From DATBDM01 sp036269915 (GTDB lineage: Bacteria > Actinomycetota > Thermoleophilia > Solirubrobacterales > Solirubrobacteraceae): 24,722 nt of DNA. The DNA lies in NCBI GenBank assembly GCA_036269915.1, contig DATBDM010000318.1:1-24722 (forward strand). The letters are read 5' to 3'. Below the pieces are notes generated by a model. That model made no database searches. It was not told where the DNA came from and worked only from the letters and a program-made list of their open reading frames with translations. The translations under genes and the position numbers were made by a program. Below, in pieces: positions 13,635-21,847 of the stretch (the stretch's first letter is position 1; every line of letters begins with the position of its first letter).

Positions 13635-14902
13635 GCCGGCCCGGCCCCGTCGACCGCATCCGCCAGACCCGGCGGCTCCTGCGCAGCGAGGGCTACGCGG
13701 GCGTCAGCGCGCGCCTGCGCCGGCGAGCGGCCAGCCGGATCGCCCCCGCGGGGACGGGCACCCTCCCGGTCCCGAGGGAGCAGCTGGTTCGCGCCGCCGA
13801 GATCGCCTCCTCCGGATGGCAGCTCCCCGCGGGGCTGCCCGCAGTGCCCGGCGAGCCGCTCAGGGTGGCCTGGGTCTGCGCCCCGCCCGGGCCGGGGTCG
13901 GGGGGCCACACGACGATGTTCCGCATGGTGTCGGCGCTCGAGCGCGCGGGCCACACGTGCGTCGTCTACCTCGACGACCGTCACGGAGGCTCGCTCGAGC
14001 GCCACACGCAGGGCATCCGGAGCTGGTGGCCGTGGGTCGAGGCCGACATCCGCAGCGTCGACGACGGCATCGAGGACGCCCATGCGATCTTCGCGACCGC
14101 CTGGGACACGGCCTACACGGTGCTTGCCTCACCGGCGAAGGGCCTGCGCTTCTACTTCGTGCAGGACGTCGAGCCGGCCTTCTACCCCGCCGGCAGCGAG
14201 GCGCTGCTGGCTGAGGCCACCTACCGCTTCGGCTTCTACGGCGTGACCGCCGGTCGCTGGCTCGCCGAGCTCCTGCGGCGTGACTACGGGATGGCCGCCG
14301 ACCACTTCGACTTCGGCTGCGACGTCGACCGCTACGCGCTGGACCGCTCGGCGAGCGCGGAGCGCACCGGCGTCTGCTTCTTCGCGCGTCCCGACACGCC
14401 GCGCCGCGCCTTCGGGCTCGGCGTGGCCGCGCTCGAGCTGTTCGCGGCGCGCCATCCCGACGTCGACATCCATCTCTTCGGCGACAGCGCGGGCCGGCTT
14501 CCGTTCCGCGCGACGGACCACGGCGTGCTCGCCCCGGAGGAGTTGAGCCGCCTGTACAACCGGTGCATCGCCGGGCTCGTCCTCTCGGCCACGAACGTCT
14601 CGCTGGTCCCGCACGAGATGCTCGCGACCGGTTGCGTGCCGGTCGTCAACGATGCCGAGCAGAACCGCGTGGTGCTCGCCAACGACCAGGTCGTCTACGC
14701 GCCCCCCACGCCGTTCGATCTGGCCGACGCGCTCGCCGCGCTCGTCGAGCGTCCCGCGGGAGAGCGCCAGGCCGCGGCCGAGCGGGCCTCCGCGAGCGTC
14801 GAGACGACGTCCTGGCCGGAGTCGGGTGCCGCGTTCGAGCGGGTCGTCACGAGCGTCGTCCGCGGCGCCGGCCGCGCCCTCAGCGTCGCGGGCGAGGAAT
14901 GA
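13631..14902 (+). CDS. WsaF-like glycosyltransferase (GT4-type, GT-B fold)
   Basis: 423 residues. The N-terminal domain has LRVAWVCAPPGPGSGGHTTMFRMVSALERAGH, with the Gly-rich GSGGHTT loop of GT-B enzymes. The middle has FYFVQDVEPAFYPAGSEALLAEATYRFGF and FDFGCDVDRY, and the C-terminal domain has FFARPDTPRRAFGLGVAALELFA and SNVSLVPHEMLATG-like text (actual: TNVSLVPHEMLATGCVPVVND), matching the donor-binding region. This pattern is that of WsaF, a rhamnosyltransferase of S-layer glycan synthesis, and relatives in rhamnan clusters. A rhamnosyl donor would agree with the rmlC/rmlD genes at the end of the window. The ATG 13631 overlaps the preceding stop by 4 bp. Family assignment is fairly firm; donor is inferred. 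Confidence 0.75.
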   Translation: MSRPGPVDRIRQTRRLLRSEGYAGVSARLRRRAASRIAPAGTGTLPVPREQLVRAAEIASSGWQLPAGLPAVPGEPLRVAWVCAPPGPGSGGHTTMFRMVSALERAGHTCVVYLDDRHGGSLERHTQGIRSWWPWVEADIRSVDDGIEDAHAIFATAWDTAYTVLASPAKGLRFYFVQDVEPAFYPAGSEALLAEATYRFGFYGVTAGRWLAELLRRDYGMAADHFDFGCDVDRYALDRSASAERTGVCFFARPDTPRRAFGLGVAALELFAARHPDVDIHLFGDSAGRLPFRATDHGVLAPEELSRLYNRCIAGLVLSATNVSLVPHEMLATGCVPVVNDAEQNRVVLANDQVVYAPPTPFDLADALAALVERPAGERQAAAERASASVETTSWPESGAAFERVVTSVVRGAGRALSVAGEE

Positions 14903-14909
14903 CGGTGCC

Positions 14910-15917
14910 ATGAGCACCGTCAGCGTGATCGTCCCCTGTTACAACTACGGCCGCTTCCTGCCGCACTGCGTGGAGAGCGTCCTCTCCCAGGAGGGCGTCG
15001 ACGTCGAGGTCCTGATCATCGACGACGCCTCTCCCGACGGCTCGGCGGAGGTGGCGCGCGCACTCGGGCGCGACCCGCGCGTCCAGGTGGTCTGCCACGA
15101 CCCCAACCACGGCCACATCGCGACCTACAACGAGGGCCTGGCGTGGGCGAGCGGCGACTACCTGCTGCTGCTCTCGGCCGACGACTACCTGACCCCGGGC
15201 TCGCTCGCGCGGGCCGCGGCGCTGATGGACGCCCATCCCGAGGTCGGGCTCGTCTACGGCCGGGCGGTCCTGCACCGCAGCGAGGCGCCGTACGCCGGGC
15301 CGCTGTCGACCGGCGCCGGCCGACGGGTGGTGCCCGGCCGCCGGTGGATCGAGGAGCGGTGCCGGCGCATGGACAACGTCGTCTCGACGCCCACCGCCGT
15401 CGTCCGTACGCGAGTCCAGCACGAGGTGGGTGGCTATCGCGAGGACTCGCCGTACGCCGGCGACCTGGAGATGTGGCTGCGGCTGGCCGCCTACGCCGAC
15501 GTCGGCGAGATCGAGGCCGACCAGGCGATCTACCGCCAGCACGGTCAGAACATGTCCGTCGAGTCGCACTCGGCTCTGAAGGTCACCTTCGAGCACAGCC
15601 GCCATGCCTACGAGACGGTGCTCAGGGAGCACGCCGCGGCGATCCCGGCCGCGGGCCGGCTGCGCCGGGTCGTGCGCCGCGAGGTGGCGCGACGGGCGCT
15701 GCGGATGGCGACCAACCGCTATTGCCGCGGCCGGGTCGACCCGGGCGTCGCGTGGCTCGAGTCGCACGCCGGCGAGGTCTACCCGCGCCGGCGGCTGCTG
15801 CCCGAGTGGTGGGCCCTGCAGGCGTGCAAGGGCGTGGGTCCGCGCGCCGCGGCCCACATGGGTCCCGCCGTCGACTCCCTGCGCGCGCGCCTGGATCTCC
15901 GTAGCCGGACGTCATGA
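14910..15917 (+). CDS. Family 2 glycosyltransferase (paralog 1)
   Basis: 335 residues. It is a GT-A fold GT2 with VSVIVPCYNYGRFLPHCVES at the start, IIDDASPDGS (36-45) for UDP/TDP-sugar binding, LLSADDYLTPGSL with the metal-binding DD, and MWLRLAAYADVGEIEADQAIYRQHGQNMS around the catalytic base. The ATG at 14910 lies 7 bp after the preceding stop. The C-terminal about 100 residues (RRVVRREVARRALRMA onward) are basic and probably help membrane association. It is clearly related over its whole GT domain to the second GT2 at 17446, and the two flank the flippase gene. The donor and linkage cannot be read from sequence. Confidence 0.88.
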   Translation: MSTVSVIVPCYNYGRFLPHCVESVLSQEGVDVEVLIIDDASPDGSAEVARALGRDPRVQVVCHDPNHGHIATYNEGLAWASGDYLLLLSADDYLTPGSLARAAALMDAHPEVGLVYGRAVLHRSEAPYAGPLSTGAGRRVVPGRRWIEERCRRMDNVVSTPTAVVRTRVQHEVGGYREDSPYAGDLEMWLRLAAYADVGEIEADQAIYRQHGQNMSVESHSALKVTFEHSRHAYETVLREHAAAIPAAGRLRRVVRREVARRALRMATNRYCRGRVDPGVAWLESHAGEVYPRRRLLPEWWALQACKGVGPRAAAHMGPAVDSLRARLDLRSRTS

Positions 15918-17440
15918 CCGACGGGCCGCGGGACATCGACGACCTCCGGGCCGCCACGGTGCACGGGCTGCGCTGGATCGTCATGGCGCGGCCGGTGGTC
16001 GAGTGCCTGCTGGTCGGCTCGATGGTGGTGCTCGCGCACCTGATCCCGCCGGCGGCGTTCGGGCACTTCGCGACGGCGAGCCTGATCAGCGGCTTCGGTG
16101 CGGCGTCGGTCTCGGCGATCACGACCGCGCTCGTCCAGCGACCGCAGCTGGCACGCGAGCACCTCCAGGCGGCGAACGCGCTCGCGCTGGGCTCGGGGGC
16201 ACTGCTCGGCGTCCTGACCTTGCTCGCGGCGAGCTTCGTCGTCGATCCGATCTTCGGCAAGGGCACGGCCGACGTCGTGCGCCTCTCCGCGCCCGGCCCG
16301 CTGATCGCCGCTGCCGGCGCCGTGCCGTTCGCCGTCCTCCAGCGTCGGCTCGACTTCCGGCGGCTGAGCGTCAACGACGTGATCGGGTCCGGATTCCGCG
16401 CGTTCGGCTCCGTGGGGCTGGCGCTGGCCGGGCTCGACGGCGCGGCGCTCGTGCTCGGCGTGCTCGCCGGCACTGCCGTGCAGAGCATGCTGGCGTGGTT
16501 CTGGGCGCCCCCGCCGGTACCCTGGCCCCGCTGGCGCCCCATGCGCGAGCTGCTGCACTACGGCACGCCCAACTGGCTGGCCGCGGTGAGCTGGATCGGC
16601 TTCGCCAACTGCGACTACGCGATCGTCGCCGCGCGCCTCGGCGCCGTGCAGTCCGGCCTGTACTTCCGCTCCTACACGCTGGCGGTCGAGTACCAGAAGA
16701 AGGTCAGCAACGTCGCGGCGACACTCGGCCTGCCGGTCCTGGCGCGGACGCGCAACGGCGAGGAGATGGGCGCGCTGCGCAGCCAGATGGTCTCGCTGCT
16801 CACCGTCCTGCTGTTCCCCTGCCTCGTGCTGCTGGCGATCGTCGCGCCGGTCGCTGTTCCGTTCATCTTCGGGCCCGAGTGGCGGCCCGCGGTCGTCCCC
16901 ACCCAGGTGCTGGCGATCGGCGGAGCGGCGACCCTCGTGATCGACGCGGTCGGCACGACGTTGATGGCGGCAGGGCGCTCGCGCGCCGTGCTGGGCTTCG
17001 GCTGGGGGCACTTCGCGACGTACGCCACCGCGGTGTTCTTCGCCGCGCCGTTCGGCCTCGCCGCGGTCGCGACCGCCGCCGCCGTCGTGCACAGCGCGTT
17101 CGTCGTCGTCGCCTACGCGCTCCTGCAGCGCAGCGCCGGCACGCGCGTGCTGGCGAGCATCTGGGAGGACATCGCTCCCGCGACCTGCGCGTGCGCGGCG
17201 CTGGCGGCGGCAGGCGTCCCCGCGAGCCTTGCGATGTCGGCCGCCCACGCCGCGCCGGTCGTGAACCTGACCGTCGTGACGCTGGTCGCCGCGAGCGCGT
17301 ACCTGCTGGCGCTCCGGACGTGCTTCGCGTCGTCGTGGCAGACCCTTGCCAGCCTCGTGCGCCACCTCCTTCCCGCCAGGGCGCAGCGCCGGCGCTCCGC
17401 ATCGATCGAGGTGCTCGCGACGGCCGGGGTGGAGGACTGA
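15914..17440 (+). CDS. Wzx-type polysaccharide flippase (PST/MOP superfamily)
   Basis: 508 residues with about 12-14 predicted membrane segments, for example RPVVECLLVGSMVVLAHLI, LAGLDGAALVLGVLAG, LLTVLLFPCLVLLAIVAPVA and VNLTVVTLVAASAYLLAL. PFIFGPEWRPAVVPTQVLAIGG is a characteristic Wzx/PST motif, as are LYFRSYTLAVEYQKKVSN and LPVLARTRN. The family moves undecaprenyl-linked repeat units across the cytoplasmic membrane for polymerisation outside. The ATG 15914 overlaps the GT2 stop (ATGA), so it is co-translated with the glycosyltransferases. Its presence, with the ligase/polymerase-type fusion upstream, supports a Wzx/Wzy-type pathway rather than an ABC-transporter pathway; no ABC transporter genes are seen. 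Confidence 0.88.
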   Translation: MTDGPRDIDDLRAATVHGLRWIVMARPVVECLLVGSMVVLAHLIPPAAFGHFATASLISGFGAASVSAITTALVQRPQLAREHLQAANALALGSGALLGVLTLLAASFVVDPIFGKGTADVVRLSAPGPLIAAAGAVPFAVLQRRLDFRRLSVNDVIGSGFRAFGSVGLALAGLDGAALVLGVLAGTAVQSMLAWFWAPPPVPWPRWRPMRELLHYGTPNWLAAVSWIGFANCDYAIVAARLGAVQSGLYFRSYTLAVEYQKKVSNVAATLGLPVLARTRNGEEMGALRSQMVSLLTVLLFPCLVLLAIVAPVAVPFIFGPEWRPAVVPTQVLAIGGAATLVIDAVGTTLMAAGRSRAVLGFGWGHFATYATAVFFAAPFGLAAVATAAAVVHSAFVVVAYALLQRSAGTRVLASIWEDIAPATCACAALAAAGVPASLAMSAAHAAPVVNLTVVTLVAASAYLLALRTCFASSWQTLASLVRHLLPARAQRRRSASIEVLATAGVED

Positions 17441-17445
17441 CGCCG

Positions 17446-18570
17446 GTGCTCGACCTCGTCCTCCAGCGGCTCACGCTGAGCGGCTACGCCACGGCGCAGG
17501 TGATGCGACCCGCCGCCGCGATGACGCGCTCGCCGCGGGTCTCTGTGGTCGTCCCTTGTTACAACTACGGCCACTTCCTCCCCGCCTGCGTCGAGAGCGT
17601 GCTCGCGCAGCCGGACGTGGACGTCGACGTGCTGATCGTCGACGACGCGTCGCCCGACGGCAGCGGCGACGTCGCCGACGCCATCGCGGCCGGGGACCCT
17701 CGCGTGCGCGTCCATCGCAACGCCACGAACCTCGGTCACATCGCGACCTACAACCTCGGCTTCTCGCAGGTGGATGGCGAGTACGTGCTGCTGATGTCGG
17801 CCGACGACCTGCTGACGCCGGGCGCGCTCTCGCGCGCGGTCCACCTGATGGAGCACCACCCGTCGGTGGGCTTCGTCTACGGCTGGTCGATCGACTTCTC
17901 CGAGGAGCCTCCTCCGCCGGCGCGCGAGCGGACCCGCAGCTGGTCGGTCTGGAACGGGATGGACTGGCTCGAGGACAACTGCCGCCGCGCCACGAACGTG
18001 ATCCGCTCCAGCGACGCCGTCATCCGGCGCAGCGTCCTCGAGCGCGTGGGCGGATACCGCGAGGAGCTCCCGCACAGCGGCGACCACGAGTGGTGGATGC
18101 GCGCCGCGCAGGTCGCCGACGTCGGCATGGTCGCCGGCGCGGACCAGCTCTACTACCGGCTGCACGGAACGAACATGAGCTGCACGCAGTACGCGAGCAC
18201 GCTGACCAACCTGCACGAGACCCGCAAGGCCTTCGGCGCGGCGCTGGACGGGTCCGTCGGCGGAGACCCGGCCGAGCTGGCGGCTCTGCGCCGCACGGCG
18301 GACCGGGCGCTCGCCCGCAAGGCGGTATGGCTCGCCGTCTGGGATTACATGACCGGACCGGAGGGCGACGCCAACACCGTCGCCTACTGCGACTTCGCGC
18401 TCGCGCTCGACCCGGCGATCGAGCGGTCGCGCTCCTGGCGCGCGCTGCAGCGCCGCCGGGAGGCGGGGCTCGAGCGTGCCCGCCGGCTCCCCGCGTTCCG
18501 CGCGCGCGAGGTGATGCGGGAGCTCGAGGGCCGCGCCATGTGGCGCCGCAAGCGCTTCAGCGGAGTGTGA
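17446..18570 (+). CDS. Family 2 glycosyltransferase (paralog 2)
   Basis: 374 residues from GTG 17446, supported by GGAGG at 17431-17435 (10 nt spacing); ATG 17503 and ATG 17521 are later candidates that would begin nearer the conserved MTRSPRVSVVVPCYNYG. The GT2 motifs are VDDASPDGS, LLMSADDLLTPGAL and HSGDHEWWMRAAQVADVGMVAGADQLYYRLHGTNMS. It is closely related to paralog 1 at 14910: both have PCYNYG, GHIATYN and SADD followed by LTPG at matching positions. It probably arose by duplication and then specialised for a different acceptor or donor (inference). Its 3' end overlaps the convergent GT4 gene by 14 bp. Confidence 0.87.
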   Translation: MLDLVLQRLTLSGYATAQVMRPAAAMTRSPRVSVVVPCYNYGHFLPACVESVLAQPDVDVDVLIVDDASPDGSGDVADAIAAGDPRVRVHRNATNLGHIATYNLGFSQVDGEYVLLMSADDLLTPGALSRAVHLMEHHPSVGFVYGWSIDFSEEPPPPARERTRSWSVWNGMDWLEDNCRRATNVIRSSDAVIRRSVLERVGGYREELPHSGDHEWWMRAAQVADVGMVAGADQLYYRLHGTNMSCTQYASTLTNLHETRKAFGAALDGSVGGDPAELAALRRTADRALARKAVWLAVWDYMTGPEGDANTVAYCDFALALDPAIERSRSWRALQRRREAGLERARRLPAFRAREVMRELEGRAMWRRKRFSGV

Positions 18571-20002
18571 GCTCGGCGCCGACGGCGGCCGCGTCGCGCA
18601 GCACGCCGGCGTGCCCGGAGAGCGCGCGGTCCGGGTGGAAGCGCACCGCGCACTCGGCCCGCAGCTGCTCGCGCCGGCCGGCCCAGTCGTCGCGGGCGCC
18701 GATCATCGCGCCCATCGCCGTGACGAGTTGCTCGCGGTTGGGCTGCTCGGCGAAGAGCGACCGCCGGATCGTGCTCCAGTCGACCTGCATGGCGTCGCCG
18801 ATCGGATTCGCGACGAGGTACCCGCACTCCCCGGCGGCGGCCACCTGCTCGCGAGCACCTCCGACGTCGCTGAGGACGACCGGGACCCCGGCGGCCAGCG
18901 CCTCCATCGACGCCAGCGACCAGCCCTCGAAGAACGAGTCGAGCACGAAGGCGTCCGCCGCGGCGAGCAGCGGGGCCGGCCACGGCGCGTGGTCGCGCAG
19001 GTGGATCCGCTCGCGGCACGGAAGGTCGTCGCGCAGGAGCTGCACCTGCCGCGCGTAGGACGGGTCGTCCGGCCGGCCGGCGACGAGCAGATGCGCCTCC
19101 GGATGCGCGGCGGCGACCTCGGCGAAGCCGGCGACGAGCCCGTAGGTGTTCTTCTGCAGCGAGTGCCGGGCGAGCGACAAGAAGAGGAACTCGTCGCCCA
19201 GGCCGAGCCACGCGCGGCAGCGTTCGCGGTCGAGCCGCGGCAACCTGGTCTGGTCGACGCTGTTGGGCACCGTGACGACGCGCTCGGGCGCGATCGCGGC
19301 GTTGCCGGCCAGGTATTGGCGCCGGACGAGCTCGCTCACCGCGACGATCCGCGAGATGCGGGTGCTGCGGACCGCCTCGTGCCCCCAGTCGGCGCCGAAG
19401 AACGAGTGCATGCCATGCAGCGTCTCGACATACGGCACGCCCATCTCGGCGGCCAGGTCGATCCACCACGCGGGCGCGCCGTGCGCGCTGATGACGTCGG
19501 GGCTGTGCTCCTCGATCAGCCGGCGGGCGGTGCTCTCGGTCACCTCCGCGACGCGCACCCCTTCGCGCTTGAGCGCGGCCGGCAGCCGCCCGCCCGCGCT
19601 TCCGGGAGCGCCGACGGAGGTACCGCTGTGGAGCACCCAGGTGTCGAGGCCGTGCTCGGGCAGACCGCGTCCGAGGAACGCGACGACCTCGTCCTCGCCG
19701 CCGACGTCGAGGACGCCGGTGACGAGGAAGCACCGCAGCCGCGGGCCGCGCGACGGACGCTGCGGACGCGGCGCGGCGGTCTCGGGCGCGGCCGCCTCGG
19801 AGCCGGCGGGCGGCGCCCCCAGCGGCCGGTCGCCAACGAGCGTCGCGCTCCACCCGTCGACCGGCGGGGAGCCGGTCGCGGTCCGGCGCAGCAGCCGGCG
19901 GCCGACGTGGCGCACAGGGGCCGGAGCGCGCCAGCCGCGTCGCTGGGCGTGCAGCAGCGCGGCCGAGAGCCCGTGGCGCGACGGGTCACGTGGTTCTTGC
20001 AC
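18557..20002 (-). CDS. Family 4 glycosyltransferase (GT-B)
   Basis: About 481 residues if it starts at the GTG whose complement is 20000-20002; no in-frame ATG occurs before the catalytic core and no clear Shine-Dalgarno is visible, so the N-terminus is uncertain. The first about 105 residues are Arg/Ala/Pro-rich. The GT-B core then runs from RLRCFLVTGVLDVGGEDEVV, through PYVETLHGMHSFFG, VAVSELVRRQYLAG and VPNSVD, to DSFFEGWSLASMEALAAGVP with the EX7E motif that binds the donor, and VVLSDVGGAREQV. GT4 enzymes retain anomeric configuration and use NDP-sugars. It is a lone minus-strand gene between two plus-strand groups, sharing a divergent promoter region with the GT2 at 20078. Confidence 0.82.
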   Translation of the reverse strand: MQEPRDPSRHGLSAALLHAQRRGWRAPAPVRHVGRRLLRRTATGSPPVDGWSATLVGDRPLGAPPAGSEAAAPETAAPRPQRPSRGPRLRCFLVTGVLDVGGEDEVVAFLGRGLPEHGLDTWVLHSGTSVGAPGSAGGRLPAALKREGVRVAEVTESTARRLIEEHSPDVISAHGAPAWWIDLAAEMGVPYVETLHGMHSFFGADWGHEAVRSTRISRIVAVSELVRRQYLAGNAAIAPERVVTVPNSVDQTRLPRLDRERCRAWLGLGDEFLFLSLARHSLQKNTYGLVAGFAEVAAAHPEAHLLVAGRPDDPSYARQVQLLRDDLPCRERIHLRDHAPWPAPLLAAADAFVLDSFFEGWSLASMEALAAGVPVVLSDVGGAREQVAAAGECGYLVANPIGDAMQVDWSTIRRSLFAEQPNREQLVTAMGAMIGARDDWAGRREQLRAECAVRFHPDRALSGHAGVLRDAAAVGAELTLR

Positions 20003-20077
20003 ATGCGAAGAACGGCCCCCGCCCGCGGCAGCTTCCGGCGGCGCAAATTCGCGGGTCCGCGCCCCGTTTGTCCTGGC
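20003..20077. promoter_or_regulatory. Short divergent promoter region
   Basis: 75 bp separates the GT4 (minus) and WbbL-like GT2 (plus) starts. It contains a local AT-richer patch, CAAATTCG, around 20043-20050 but no recognisable -35/-10 pair or strong ribosome-binding site. Confidence 0.3.
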
Positions 20078-21121
20078 ATGAGCAGCACGATGGACTTCGG
20101 CGGGATCGAGGCCGGCACGCCCACGGGGCGCAGGGTCCTGCACGACCTCGCGATCATCACCGTGTCCACCAACGAGGCACAGTGGCTTCGGGCCTCCCTG
20201 GGCACCGTGTTCAGCCACGTCGGCGACGTGAGCGTCGACGTCGTCGTCGTCGACAACGACTCGACCGACGACACCGCCGGACTGGTCGCCACGGAGTTCC
20301 CGCGCGCGCGGGTCGTGCGGTCGCACAACCACGGCTTCTCGCATGCGAACAACCGCGGGCTGATGACCTGCAACGCCCGCTACGTGCTCTTCCTGAACCC
20401 CGACACCGAGATCCTCGAGGGAACGTTCGCCGAGCTCGTGGCGATGATGGACGAGCGCCCGCGGGTGGGCCTGGCCGGCGCACGCCAGATCACCGGGGAG
20501 GGCCGGCTCGACAAGACGATCCGCCACACCCCCAACGCGCTGCGCGCGCTCGGCGACGCGCTGTCGGCCGAGCGGCTGCCGCGCCGCCCGCGCTGGCTCG
20601 GCGAGCGCGAGCTGGACCCCTCGTCCTACGAGCGCGAGTTCACGTGCGCCTGGACGAGCGGCTCGTTCATGCTCGCCCGCCGCGAGGCGCTCGAGAGCGC
20701 CGGGTATCTCGACGAGCGCTACTTCATGTACTCCGACGAGACGGACCTCTGCCGGCGCATCAGGATGGCGGGCTGGGAGATCCGCCATCTGCCGCAGATG
20801 ACGATCCTCCACCACGACGGCAAGGCCGGGATCAACCCCGACATCGAGGGTCTGGCCGCTCACACGCGCATGATGTACGCGCGCAAGTTCTTCTCCCCGG
20901 GACACCGCCTGCTCTACGGTGGCGCGGTGATGCTCCGGCACCTCGTGCGCTCGATCTACGCCGGCCGCGGCGACTCCGGTCGCCTGAAGCGGGCCGCCAA
21001 CCGGCGGGCGATCGCGACGCTGCTCGGGCGCGCGCCGGTTCCGCACGCGGCGAAGACGTGCGAGGTGTCGGTCGCGACCGCCGACCCCGAGCTGCGCAAC
21101 GCCGGCGGCGTCGCTCCCTGA
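20078..21121 (+). CDS. WbbL-like family 2 glycosyltransferase
   Basis: 347 residues from ATG 20078; ATG 20090 is a possible alternative. The motifs are IITVSTNEAQWLRASL, VVVDNDSTDDTAGLV, HNHGFSHANNRGL, LFLNPDTEI (metal-binding region) and TSGSFMLARREALESAGYLDERYFMYSDETDLCRRIRMAGW. This is the typical layout of WbbL/rhamnosyltransferase-like GT2 proteins, which often transfer L-rhamnose from dTDP-rhamnose; rmlC and rmlD nearby agree, but the donor is still inferred. The stop overlaps the next frame in CTGA, suggesting co-translation with the acyltransferase. The C-terminal segment (LVRSIYAGRGDSGRLKRAANRRAI) is basic. Confidence 0.87.
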   Translation: MSSTMDFGGIEAGTPTGRRVLHDLAIITVSTNEAQWLRASLGTVFSHVGDVSVDVVVVDNDSTDDTAGLVATEFPRARVVRSHNHGFSHANNRGLMTCNARYVLFLNPDTEILEGTFAELVAMMDERPRVGLAGARQITGEGRLDKTIRHTPNALRALGDALSAERLPRRPRWLGERELDPSSYEREFTCAWTSGSFMLARREALESAGYLDERYFMYSDETDLCRRIRMAGWEIRHLPQMTILHHDGKAGINPDIEGLAAHTRMMYARKFFSPGHRLLYGGAVMLRHLVRSIYAGRGDSGRLKRAANRRAIATLLGRAPVPHAAKTCEVSVATADPELRNAGGVAP

Positions 21122-21759
21122 AGCCGCTGCTGATCATCGGCTCGGGCGGATTCGCGCGCGAGACGCTGGAGCTCGTGCGCGCGATCAACCGCGCATCCGC
21201 GAGCTGGCGGCTGCTCGGGGTGCTCGACGACGACCCGCGGACGCACGGCCGCCAGGTTCACGGCGTCGACGTGATCGGGTCGTCCGCCGCCGTTCACGAC
21301 CATCCCGACGCGCTCGTGGCCGCCTGCGTCGCGTCGCCGGAGGACCCGCTGCGACGGGTGGCGCTGATCGAGCGGCTCGCGCTGCCGCCGGAGCGCTACG
21401 CCACGCTCGTGCATCCGGCCGCGGTCGTGCCGGAGTCCGCGACGATCGGCCCGGGGTCTGTGCTGCACGCCGGGACGGTGCTGACCGCCGACGTGGCGCT
21501 CGGCGGCCATGTGGCGGTGATGCCGGCCGTCGTGCTGACGCACGACGACGTCGTCGAGGAGGGCGTGACGTTCGGCGCGGGCGCTCGGGTCGCCGGGAAC
21601 GTGACGATCGAGCGCGGCGCCTACGTCGGGTCGGGCGCGCTCGTGCGCGAGGGGCTGCGCATCGGCCGCGGCGCCGTGATCGGCATGGGCGCGGTCCTCA
21701 CCCGCGACGTGCCCGCCGGCGAGGTCTGGGCGGGCGTCCCGGCCCGTCGCTTCCGCTGA
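21118..21759 (+). CDS. NeuD/PglD-like sugar O/N-acyltransferase, probable CTG start
   Basis: 213 residues. An N-terminal Rossmann-like domain begins LKPLLIIGSGGFARETLELV, which aligns with the MKPLLIIGxGGFxRE start of NeuD/PglD family proteins. It is followed by left-handed beta-helix hexapeptide repeats (about 98-195) with His142 in LTHDDVVEEG as the catalytic base, ending in the usual AGVPARRFR. These enzymes transfer an acetyl group from acetyl-CoA to an amino or hydroxyl group of a sugar nucleotide. Acylating the product of one of the two aminotransferases would fit. No ATG, GTG or TTG lies at the family start: the codon is CTG, overlapping the preceding TGA as CTGA. GTG 21058 would add an Arg-rich overlap, and later GTGs would delete the cofactor loop. 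Confidence 0.82.
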   Translation: MKPLLIIGSGGFARETLELVRAINRASASWRLLGVLDDDPRTHGRQVHGVDVIGSSAAVHDHPDALVAACVASPEDPLRRVALIERLALPPERYATLVHPAAVVPESATIGPGSVLHAGTVLTADVALGGHVAVMPAVVLTHDDVVEEGVTFGAGARVAGNVTIERGAYVGSGALVREGLRIGRGAVIGMGAVLTRDVPAGEVWAGVPARRFR

Positions 21760-21781
21760 GCACGGAGCCGCAGAGCGGAAG
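21750..21781 (+). terminator. Stem-loop at the end of the acyltransferase gene
   Basis: CTTCCGCT (21750-21757) pairs perfectly with AGCGGAAG (21774-21781) across a 16-nt loop; the TGA (21757-21759) lies at the edge of the left arm. No T-run follows. The position between two transcription units supports a terminator role. Confidence 0.45.
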
Positions 21782-21847
21782 AAGCCCTCGCGGCCGTTCG
21801 TTGATCGGGTAGTTCTCGGTCTCCGAATCGGCAGGAGCGTTATCCGC
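21782..21847 (+). promoter_or_regulatory. Probable promoter and ribosome-binding site of the SDR-rmlD-rmlC unit
   Basis: This short gap has a lower GC content around TTGATC (21801-21806), a possible -35, but no good -10 at the usual distance. AGGAG at 21833-21837, 10 nt before ATG 21848, is the likely ribosome-binding site. Confidence 0.4.

Noticed and set aside
15604..18570. A 988-codon plus-strand frame that could suggest a giant glycosyltransferase
   Set aside because: Only the last 374 codons form a GT2 protein. The part before 17446 is an out-of-frame shadow of the first GT2 and flippase genes.
18611..21121. Very long frames around 18557-21121 on both strands that could suggest giant proteins
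   Set aside because: On each strand only one segment resembles a protein family (18557-20002 minus, 20078-21121 plus). The remainder is antisense or off-frame noise.
21801..21830. TTGATC and GAATCGG strings shared with the gap at 11419-11455, considered as a common promoter motif
   Set aside because: Spacing to the start codons differs, no consistent -10 element follows, and the shared strings are only 7-8 bases long. I cannot separate this from chance by eye.
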